Assembly (NCBI RefSeq): GCF_032854445.1
Contig: NC_088301.1
Location: forward strand, 15,744,281 to 15,808,280
Length of the DNA stretch: 64,000 nucleotides
Reading direction: 5' to 3'
Source: Liolophura sinensis
Taxonomy: Eukaryota > Mollusca > Polyplacophora > Chitonida > Chitonidae
Shown here in pieces: positions 43,490-55,400 of this stretch. The first letter of the stretch is position 1. Each line of letters starts with the position of its first letter. A program made the translations under genes and the position numbers. The notes beneath the pieces were generated by a model that was not told where the DNA came from, ran no database searches, and worked only from the letters and a program-made list of their open reading frames with translations.

Positions 43490-46400
43490 GTACATATTTA
43501 TGTTCCTGATTATGTCACAGTGTTGTACATATACAGGTTAAGTGAATGTTTGAAAGGGTTATGCGATACAGTTTATAGCAAAAAGGCAGAGCCGAGTTAT
43601 AAATACTACATGTATATAAGCCAAACACCAACATGGCATCTGTGGGAGGAAATATACATCTGTGATAGGAGGTACTACCTGATGTAGAATGTCCAGTGTA
43701 TATGGGCCACTCTGGCTTTTTCATTGGCTAATAAAATGCCCACAGAGTTGGGAGGTATATGCCTAATGTAGGCTGGGTGTATAAGGTAATTTATGGCCTT
43801 CCAGCTGTTGCATTAGATTTACACGTGTACCTGTGCTGTAGTGTTAAAGGGCAGCAAAATTTGGGGAGAGGTTTCTTTTTGCTGTCTCATAAGGACAATG
43901 CCTTGGGTACCACTATTATACATTGCAGTGGCGATAAAACGTAATTGCATTTTGTACATCTTCGATACTGTTGGTTAAAAATGACGAGTTGATGCCTAAG
44001 CCCTTGGAGCTATATCATATGGTATTCAAAATCAGCTCTCCAAGCGTCAGCTGGAGAAAGATTTCACAGTTTGCCTTCCTTACCTTTCCAGAGATTGTAA
44101 TATACATGTAATTACCAATGACTGCACACAGCAGTTAACTTTTGACATGGTAACAGCCTCACCGGTCATATATGTTATATTGTGGGAAGGTCTGCCAGCA
44201 TTCGGGTCATGGGTTTCCCCAGTGTTCTACCCAACATGATGCTGGCCACTGCCGTATAAGTGAAATATTCTTGAGTACGGTACGTCGTAAAATTCCAGTC
44301 GGGATCCACCAAGTTAATGTATTGGTATGTCATGCTCTGCCTGTATATTCAGTCTATCTTTAGTAGTTTTTTAATTCATCTGTTGATCCTGTCTGACCAG
44401 GGCAGATGCAACATTTAAGCCCTCTTTGTCCATATCTATATATGTTATCTAATGGATTCTCTCTGTAGACTTTAGACCAAGTTTTTATCAGTATGGGACG
44501 CCATTTGTTGAATCCAGTTCACCGTTTCTTTCAGACAGCTGTTTTTGTGCGATCAAATCGTAGTGTTGTGGCTGAGTGCTTGCCTTCCAATCACTAAAAG
44601 TGCAATTCACAAGGTGATCAGTTAAACCAGTTCAAACCCAGCCTTGGACAGCAAATTTATAGGGATTCTGTCATTCTCCCTCAGCTTATGGGGCCTAGTT
44701 GACAATAAGCGTCAGTAGACATTTCTTGAACTTGCCTTTACCAATATGGTGTGCATAAAGGTTTGTCAGTAACTTGCCAAAGGCTGATGGTTTATTCTAG
44801 GCACTCTTGTTTTCCTCACCCAGAACACTGTCCACTATTGTGTGAAACCATAATTCTTGAGTATGAAGTTCTACAATAGTCAGACAAATAAAACAAATAC
44901 ATGTATTGTGGTTGTTTTTTTGTTGCAGTAACTTTGGACACATCTTGTGGGATTCCATTTAAGGGTTTTATGCTTCAGGCGCGTCAGGCAAACAGTCTTA
45001 ACACCCAATCAATAGTGGGTTCATTCAGTGAACCTGGGCTGGCAGGCACCCATTTGTTAGACTGTAGCGGAGGCAAGGTACGTGTAAATGTGAAAGCATT
45101 CTATTATTCATTAAAGTAGCAATGTATTAAGCCAAAATTCGTTCTTTCACTCATAAATACTTTTTGAAGGAGAGAAGTACCGCTCTTTATGTAGTAGGTG
45201 TAGGCAAATAATTTTGCTCCTTTTTACGCACATGCTAGTTTTTCATTTTTGGAGACCAATCAGACAAATAAAAAAATCCAGACCTGTCGACCTATTTGAA
45301 CCTGCACGTCCCAAACTCTGAGCTGAATAATATTGCAAGGTTATTTCCTATTTTCAGGTTGTCACCCACACAAATAACAACGAGAAGAATAACCTTGAAT
45401 TTGAGTGGACTGTGACAGGCTCACTTACTGAGCATGTGGTGTTTGTGTAGGTATATGGTTACAGTACATGTCCATTTACATGTATTATTGTAGCTCTGAT
45501 TTGTCCCTCGGATCACTTTGATACATGAATGCTCAACAAAAATATAAATGCACAAAGCAGTTTTTATATTTTCTCTTAGTATTAAATAACATGGTAAGGC
45601 AACAATTAGGGTAGTACTCATCATGTGTGCAAATATGCATATTAAATAGAGATGACCCTTCAACCAACAACGAGTGTGTTTCGTCAAATCCCTCGAATGC
45701 TGTGCATTTTTGGGATTTGACTCATTATGAAAGTGCTATCGGGTTATACAACAGACACCGCTGCAGTGGTGTTAAACCCTTAATTAATTGTGGCTTCAAT
45801 TTCGCCAGATTATCACACTCTAGGGCAATAATCCAAGAGCTACATGTAAGGCAGCATGAAAACAGAGTGGTCAGTAAAAACAGTTCTCAGTACCAAGCGT
45901 GTCCACTGCTAGCATGATAAAGAGTATGAACTGCATACATACATGTTAGCAGGGCTCACGACCCAGTTGGCTTAATTTTAATAATGGCAGTTAAGGGTCA
46001 GTTTTTGGACGTGACAGGCAATTATCGCGCAACACGTTCAGCACTAGTGATCGACCAAGTTCATAAGGGCTTCTACAACATGGCTAATTGGAGTGAATTG
46101 TCCGTCAGTGCCATATCCCCAAGGCTGAACTTAAAAACCTCAGCTTTTAAAACTTTGTAGAATATTTTTACATATTTTTCTGTGATACATGTAACTGTGT
46201 CATGTATCATTTTTTCTATGTATATATAGTGGCAGACTTTATGTTCACCTTAAGGTCTAAGAACGCTTTGTGATCATATTGATTAAAGTAAATTACCAAA
46301 TTCACAATTTCAGTACTTAATTATGTATTGAGCTGAAGTTTTCCATTCATGGGCCTCCTAAGTTTTCAAAGTATGTGGATCACATTTATTGTGCATTTTA

Positions 46401-49400
46401 AAACCACATTTTTGTAAGTATTTTGTTGAAAGTAAAAAAAAAGCTGAAAAGAACTATTAAATAATTCATTGTTTTCTTTTAACAGGGCAACATTTGTACG
46501 GGGGTTTTCAGAATTTTATGTGAAGGTATATTCAGAAGTTCTGAAATACACTGGTGACAACAATCTGCCTACTGGTACCTTCCCCACTCCACATGAGTGC
46601 CCGGTATGTTCATTCCATCGGATATCAGTTTTAGGGGGGGGGTGGGTGTTATTTTCATAGCACTATTTGTCTGTTACAGTATTTCACCTAAATACAAATA
46701 CTTTTTACTCATCTTTTGTATGTAAAGTTGAACTTTCAGTAGCACGTATAGACCTTAGAATGCTACTTTTGATATTACAACTTAAGTTTTCCTGAGAAGA
46801 ATTGATCAAACTTCACAAAAACTCTTAAGTGGCCCTGTGAGATACATACTTGGATAGATTTATCAATTAGAATTGAGCAAAATGTGTCGCTTAAAAAATA
46901 CTAAAATTTAGTTGAAATACATTACTTGTCATAGACTGAAAAATTGTTTAGTACGACGTTAAACCTCAAGCACTCACTCACTCACTCACTCACTCACTCC
47001 CTGGATCATTCAACTTAAGTGTTTACTTGTCATACTTGGGGCAACCAAGTGGCCCTGAATCCATGAAATGGCATGGTTAATGGAATTCTGCTTTCCCAAA
47101 TTGGGACAGCTTTATACAGGTGTATATCGCAGGGATTATTTCCATCCCATACATCGATCTTTAACTCCAGTTAGATAAAGTAAGAAAATGTATTTTAATG
47201 TTGAAATCATTCATTCATTCATTCATTCATTCATTCATTTGAGTGACTGACTAAGATTTCATCTGGAAGATCAGCGTTACTCCCAACTGTTGGCAAAGAA
47301 GGTACAGGATCACAGGATCAGTCTGGTGTTGGACAGGGAATTTGTGGATTGCTGTCTTTGTTTTATACAGGGACTTTATAGTGACAACAAACAGTGGACC
47401 GAGCTTGTAAAGCCATTTGCATAGTCTTGAGTGACCATAATTCTTCAACCTTTTCGCATGTTCTCAAGGTGTTTGTTCAAGCATATTCTGAAGGCGTTAT
47501 TTCATGTAGACTGCTAAAATTATACTTTTTGTGAAGCCCTGAAACTGCACATTCTGATTAATGTAGTTTTGTCTCCAAAATCAAATTAAGCATATGCATA
47601 AATTGCACTGAAAGTTGCTCTTTCATATGCGAAAAGGCTGAGGAATTAGGGTAATTGAAGTTTGTGCCATGTGGGAAAATTCATCAGTAAAACTTGCCAT
47701 AAGTTTATGGTTTTATACCTCGGCCACTTGAGTTTCCTCCCGCATAAATCTGACATGTTTCATCGGACATTGTGGTATGTCGCTAGATAACAATCAAATA
47801 CATACATACATGTATATGCATGCGTACTGTAATTCTTCAACCTTTTCGCATGTTTGCAAGGTGTCTATTCAAGCATTTTCTGAAGGCATTATGCTGTGCA
47901 GACTGACGAAATTATACTTTATGCAAAGCCCTGAAACTGGCTAATCCAACCAATGTAGTTTTTTCTCCAAAATCAAATTACACGTGAAAATGTGCATAAA
48001 TTGCGCTTAAAGTTGCTCTTTCATATGCGAAAAGGTTGAGGAATTAGGGTAAATACATGTACATATATATAAATTTACAAAAAAAATATTCATGGGGAAA
48101 CTAGGACAACTCACTGAAAAAGACATGTTCCTCTCCCGTCTGTACTTGAGACGCAGCAGAATCACTGACTGGTGGTTTCTAGCATGAGATCTCAGCTAGT
48201 ACAAAATGGTGTGCTTACATGATTTTTCTCCTATTGTTTAGGTGTTGGTGGTGTCTCTGAGGATGCTGATGTGGAACTTCGAAGAGTTGCTTCTCTGACT
48301 GTGGTACGGATGGCAAGTGTGCATTTATCGCTTCCTGGAAAACCGAAGGAACTAATGTTAAATTTGAGCTTAAGGCTGGTGTCGAAAGCAGTAAACAGCG
48401 ATGGATAGGCCTGGGGTTTTCATCAGATGATAAGATGGTATGTACATTATACACATACTTTCTTCACGAAAGACTGTTCAAATGTGTTGATTCTATGATG
48501 TTAGGAAAAACTCTTGGTTTTTTGATACAAATGACACACTGTAGGTGATGTAATCAGTGTTAACCAGTGGACAGTGCCTTCATATGTATGAGTAAAGTAC
48601 CTTTGCAAACAAGGAGCCAACAAATTTTTATTAGTCAATGTATTGCTGTGTCTTCATTAATATTTACATAACTTTATTATACACTGAGCTAAAAAAGGCT
48701 CCAGCAATACACTGATCCCTCCTATATGAACCATTAACAGTATCCATACTTATAAACCAATCTCCATAAACGAATTTGTTTAAATTTGGCTGGTATTGAC
48801 CTTTTCGCTTTGTTCAGAGTTGAGGTCGTCCTGTGCTGTCACTGTAACATGTTGTGGCCCTAGGTGGTGACAATCTATTGGTCATTCTGGATTGTGTTCA
48901 TTAGACATCTTTGGTAAATTCATGTGCTCTTTCTACAGAGATAGTAGATGGAAGGCTATGGAACTAGAACTGCATCACGAGAGTAACACACATCTACACA
49001 AATGAGTAATATTGGTTAATCATACGTTTGGATCACAAACTTTTTTGTACAGTTAAATGGGGCTTACTACATGTATACAGCCCTATGCAAAGGGCAGCAA
49101 ATCTTGCTGTAACTCTCCGCACACCCGTTCCTCTCTGCCTTTAATGAGTAACGGTACAAGTGACTTGTATTTACAACATTTACAACTAAATGCAATTAGT
49201 TCTGAATATTTATAGCTGGTATTGTTATTCAGAATTTGTGTATAATTGTGCCAGGATAATTTGTGAACTGATTGGTGCGGCCATGATAAAAGCAGTGTTT
49301 CAGTACTAGCTTTATGCTGTTTTATATGATCATGTATTCAGAGAATGCAATGATGATCTTTATATCCATGTATACGTGTCAGGTGAAAGTCTATAGCCAA

Positions 49401-52400
49401 TCAATTATCAGCAATATCCACGTTAAGTTTGTTTTTGTGTTCTGTTGTTGATTGGTTAACTGCAAAGGTTTAATAGCAGGGTGTTTGATATGAAAGTTGT
49501 TCAAGAATGTACATGTACATGTACAATATATGTAGGTAATATTTTGCTTGATTTTATTGTACGATTTGGCCTGGGTTTTGTACTGTAGTTATGGCTTTAT
49601 ATACCTGTACAGTTCTTATAACCTGGGATTAAATCCTTGTATATGTTGTATTGGTCCCAGTTATGACCTACAGTATGTTGCCTCTTGATCCCCAGTGCAG
49701 ACACCGAGTTCAACCCCAGCTCATGCTGGCTTCCTCTCCAGTCGTATGATGGAAGGTCTACTAGCTATTTGCAGAGATGGTTGTGAGTTTCCCCTGCCAT
49801 GTCGCTGACCATCATCGCATAAGTGAAATATTGATGACTATCAGAGTAAAATACCAATCAAATAAATAAATATAACCTGTGTCACTTTATTTCCAGGGGG
49901 ATGACACTGTTATAGAGTGCGCTGTTGCCATGGAGACATTGAGGAGTGTCAATCGCTCCAAGAATGATGGAAAAACTAATTCCCGAACAGGTGTAAGTTT
50001 CATTGTTGAGAATTTAGGATAGACCTGAAAGTATTTTAACATGAAACAGTTTTGATTCACAGTTTGGTGTGGACAGCATGGTCCATATAAAATTTACTTA
50101 TTTTTTTATATTTTTGGTTCTGAATTTCTTGGACTGGCTGTATTTTCCATAAAGCCCACCATAGAATTCATATACCCTAATACTTCAACCTTTCAACCAC
50201 CACTGCGACGAATATTTGGAAACATTCTGAGAGAACATTGAGGTGTAGTGAAATACATGTTGAAGATTTTAATTTTTTAGATTTTTTTAATTTTGAAGAT
50301 TTACATTAATTGAATACATTTAACTCTTTTAAAGGAAATAAATGGAATAAAAGTATTTTGAGTATAGTTTTCAGTTGTGTGTGTAATAAATCATTGTTCT
50401 TAGCATTCTTTCATTTTGGCAAGTTGTCATACAATTCATTATTTGTGCTTTCAAAAAATATACACAGAAGTCAAACAAGATCATTCTGCTTAATCAGTGT
50501 GTACAGAAACCTCTGACCAACTCAAGCATTTTGGTTCGTCATCTACAAGAAGCATTTGAATAATGGTTCCCCATTTAGAAAATTGTTTAGAAATGCTTTA
50601 AAATTATGGCAAAACTCGTCATTAATATTCATACAAGATAGAGATATGACATTCTCTTTATCACATTTATATTACACGTAATAATGCATCTGTGTGTGTG
50701 TATGTCCCAGATAGCTCCATGCAACAGAAATAATGTCAGCCTCATTTCTGATTGCATACAGCTGTTTGATTTGTACGTTATTAACAAAATAAGACATGAG
50801 GACAGTAAGATGGAAACATACAGCTACATTAACAGAGTGTGGGGGAGGGGGTATCCTCAGTGGCCTGGTGGTTAGCATGCTAGCGCAGCATCGTGACCTA
50901 GGAGCCTCTAACTAATGCAATCGCTGTGAGTTGAAGTCCAGCTCATGCTGGCTTCATTACTCCTCAGCAGTTATACGTGGTGAGCAAGCAGCCAGCAGAT
51001 GGTTGTGTGTTTCTCGGAGATTCTTCCCAGTTTCCTCCCACCATAATGCTGGTCGTCATCATAAAAGTGAAACATTTTTGAGTAAGGTGTAAAACACCAG
51101 TCAAATAAAATAAATAATAGTGGTTGTCACTATGCTAGCATGAGACCATTCAGTCATATGGGGTTTTTCTATTCTTATGGTTGACCAGTCCCTTAAATTC
51201 CAGATTAAAAGCTGACATTCATGTGTATGTGATATCTTTCAGGGCCTGGATTTCACAGAAATATCTTTGGCAGATAATGTTTTGATGTGCAGCCTTAGTG
51301 TCCCTCAGACAGGCAATCAAGTGTTTGACTTCAACACGAAATACACCCTATTATTTGCCACTGGACAAACTAAGAGTGAAATTTGTAAGTATTCAGCTGT
51401 CATAAATATTGCCCTTTAAAGAGGCTGTAGTACTGGAGATTTTGGGCAAATGAAAAATCCATATTTGCTGTACAAATATTCTTTTTATTTATGAAAAATA
51501 GCTTAGATCATTGCCTTTCAGTAGACTGGCGCATATACTATTTATTGTATTAAAGTGATTCTAGTTGGAAAAAAAAGGTGAAAAAGGTAAAAAGCAGGCC
51601 ATTAGGTACTCTTGTACTTTTATGATCAAATGTGTTTCTCGCTGCTTCAGATGCTGTGGTGATTTTGTTGTCAGTAGTTTATTACCTATATACTGCATAT
51701 TACAGCCACTGAGAAGAACAAGCACACTAACCTCCCTGTGGTGTTCTCAGTGTCAGTAGTTAATTACGTGGTTACTATGCATGGTTGCTGTTACAGCCAC
51801 TGAGAAGACCAACACACCAACATCCCTGTGGTGTTCTCAGTGTCAGTAGTTAATTACGTGGTTACCATGCATGGTTGCTGTTACAGCCACTGAGAAGACC
51901 AACACACCAACACCCCTGTGGTGTCCTCAGTGTCAGTAGTTAATTACGTGGTTACCATGCATGTTGACTGTTACAACCACTGAGAAGACCAAACCCACCA
52001 ACACCCTTGTGGTTTCTTCAGTGTCAGTAGTTAAAGCCTTGTTTACTGTTACAGCCATTGAGAAGACCAAACCCACCAACACCCTTGTGGTTTCCTCAGT
52101 GTCAGTAGTTAAGCCCTTGTTTACTGTTACAGCCACTGACAAGACCAAACCCACCAACACCCTTGTGGTTTCCTCATTGTCAGTAGTTAAGCCCTTGTTT
52201 ACTGTTACAGCCACTGACAAGACCAAACCCACCAACACCCTTGTGGTTTCCTCAGTGTCAGTAGTTAAGCCCTTGTTTACCATTACAGTCACTGAGAAGA
52301 CCAAACCCACCAACACCCCAGTGGTGTCCTCAGTGTCAGAAGTTAAGCCCTTGTTTACTGTTACAACCACTGAGAAGACCAAACCCACCAACACCCCTGT

Positions 52401-55400
52401 AGTGTTCTCAGTGTCAGTAGTTAATTACGTGGTTACTATGTATGGTTGCTGTTACAGCCACTGAGAAGACCAACACACCAACACCCCTGTGGTGTCCTCA
52501 GTGTCAGTAGTTAATTACGTGGTGACCATGCATGGTTGCTGTTACAGCCACAGAGAAGACCAACACACCAACACCCCTGTGGTGTCCTCCGTGTCAGTAG
52601 TTAATTATGTGGTTACCATTACAGCCATTGAGAAGACCAAATCCACCAACACCCTTGTGGTTTCCTTAATGTCAGTAGTTAAGCCCTTGTTTACTGTTAC
52701 AGCCACTGAGAAGACCAAGCACACTAACCTCCCTGTGGTGTTCTCAGTGTCAGTAGTTAATTACGTGGTTACCATGCATGGTTGTTGTTACAGCCACTGA
52801 GAAGGCCAACACACCAACACCCCTGTGGTGTCCTCAGTGTCAGTAGTTAATTACGTGGTTACCATGCATGTTGACTGTTACAGCCACTGAGAAGACCAAA
52901 CCCACCAACACCCTTGTGGTTTCTTCAGTGTCAGTAGTTAAAGCCTTGTTTACTGTTACAGCCATTGAGAAGACCAAACCCACCAACACCCTTGTGGTTT
53001 CCTCAGTGTCAGTAGTTAAGCCCTTGTTTACTGTTACAGCCACTGACAAGACCAAACCCACCAACACCCTTGTGGTTTCCTCAGTGTCAGTATTTAAGCC
53101 CTTGTTTACCATTACAGTCACTGAGAAGACCAAACCCACCAACACCCCAGTGGTGTCCTCAGTGTCAGAAGTTAAGCCCTTGTTTACTGTTACAACCACT
53201 GAGAAGACCAAACCCACCAACACCCCTGTGGTGTTCTCAGTGTCAGTAGTTAATTACGTGGTTACTATGCATGGTTGCTGTTACAGCCACTGAGAAGACC
53301 AACACACCAACACCCCTGTGGTGTCCTCAGTGTCAGTAGTTAATTACGTGGTGACCATGCATGGTTGCTGTTACAGCCACTGAGAAGACCAACACACCAA
53401 CACCCCTGTGGTGTCCTCAGTGTCAGTAGTTAATTACGTGGTTACCATTACAGTCATTGAGAAGACCAAACCCACCAACACCCTTGTGGTTTCCTTAATG
53501 TCAGTAGTTAAGCCCTTGTTTACTGTTACAGCCACTGAGAAGACTAAGCACACTAACCTCCCTGTGGTGTTCTCAGTGTCAGTAGTTAATTACGTGGTTA
53601 CTATGCATGGTTGCTGTTACAGCCACTGAGAAGACCAACACACCAACACCCCTGTGGTGTTCTCAGTGTGTGTAGTTAATTACGTGGTGACCATGCATGG
53701 TTGCTGTTACAGCCACAGAGAAGACCAACACACCAACACCCCTGTGGTGTCCTCAGTGTCAGTAGTTAAGCCCTTGTTTACTGTTACAGCCATTGAGAAG
53801 ATCAAACACACTGACACCCTTGTGGTGTCCTCATCAGTAGTTAAGCCCTTGTTTACCATTACAGCCACTGAGAAGACCAAACACACCAACACCCCTGTGG
53901 TTTCCTCAGTGTCAGTAGTTAGGCCCTTGTGTACTGTTACAGCCATTGAGAAGACCAAACACACTGACACCCTTGTGGTGTCATCAGTGTCAGTAGTTAA
54001 GGCCTTGTTTTCCTTTACAGCCACTGAGAAGACCAACACACCAACACCCCAGTGGTGTCCTCAGTGTCAGTAGTTAATCCCTTGTTTACCATTACAGCCA
54101 TTGAGAAGACCAAACCCACCAACACCCTTGTGGTTTCCTTAATGTCAGTAGTTAAGCCCTTGTTTACTGTTACAGCCACTGAGAAGACCAACACACCAAC
54201 ACCCCAGTGGTGTCCTCAGTGTCAGTAGTTAATCCCTTGTTTACCATTACAGCCATTGAGAAGACCAAACCCACCAACACCCTTGTGGTTTCCTTAATGT
54301 CAGTAGTTAAGCCCTTGTTTACTGTTACAGCCACTGAGAAGACCAAGCACACTAACCTCCCTGTGGTGTTCTCAGTGTCAGTAGTTAATTACGTGGTTAC
54401 CATGCATGGTTGCTGTTACAGCCACTGAGAAGACCAACACACCAACACCCCTGTGGTGTCCTCAATGTCAGTAGTTAATTACGTGGTTACCATGCATGTT
54501 GACTGTTACAGCCACTGAGAAGACCAAACCCACCAACACCCTTGTGGTTTCTTCAGTGTCAGTAGTTAAAGCCTTGTTTACTGTTACAGCCATTGAGAAG
54601 ACCAAACCCACCAACACCCTTGTGGTTTCCTCAGTGTCAGTAGTTAAGCCCTTGTTTACTGTTACAGCCACTGACAAGACCAAACCCACCAACACCCTTG
54701 TGGTTTCCTCATTGTCAGTAGTTAAGCCCTTGTTTACTGTTACAGCCACTGACAAGACCAAACCCACCAACACCCTTGTGGTTTCCTCAGTGTCAGTAGT
54801 TAAGCCCTTGTTTACCATTACAGTCACTGAGAAGACCAAACCCACCAACAACCCAGTGGTGTCCTCAGTGTCAGAAGTTAAGCCCTTGTTTACTGTTACA
54901 ACCACTGAGAAGACCAAACCCACCAACACCCTTGTGGTTTCCTCAGTGTCAGTAGTTAAGCCCTTGTTTACCATTACAGTCATTGAGAAGACCAAACCCA
55001 CCAACACCCTTGTGGTTTCCTCAGTGTCAGTAGTTAAGCCCTTGTTTACCATTACATTCACTGAGAAGACCAAACCCACCAACACCCCAGTGGTGTCCTC
55101 AATGTCAGTAGTTAAGCCCTTGTTTACTGTTACAACCACTGAGAAGAACAAGTACACCAACAAATCTCTGTTGTCCTCAGTCTCAGTTGTTTCATGTAAT
55201 TACCTGTTTACTGTTACAGCCACTGAGAAGACTAAGCACTCCAACCTCCCTGTGGTGTCCTCAGAACAGGCTGATCTGACGTCCAACACGCAGTCCCTGT
55301 CATCTCAACCAGCCTCAAATGTCCTGGTTAAAGCTCATGGTGAGTAGTTATGCGATGGACGTGGCTCAGTGGTAAGGTGCACAACTTGCACAACTACTGG

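Noticed and set aside
45447-45452. tag|gtatat as the donor of FRRS1-like exon 3
   Set aside because: It matches the consensus better than the chosen site but adds an in-frame TAG and the wrong phase for exon 4.
54468-55163. 231-codon minus-strand frame
   Set aside because: It is the antisense of the 78-bp repeat array and is open because the unit length is a multiple of 3. The plus strand carries the exon logic.
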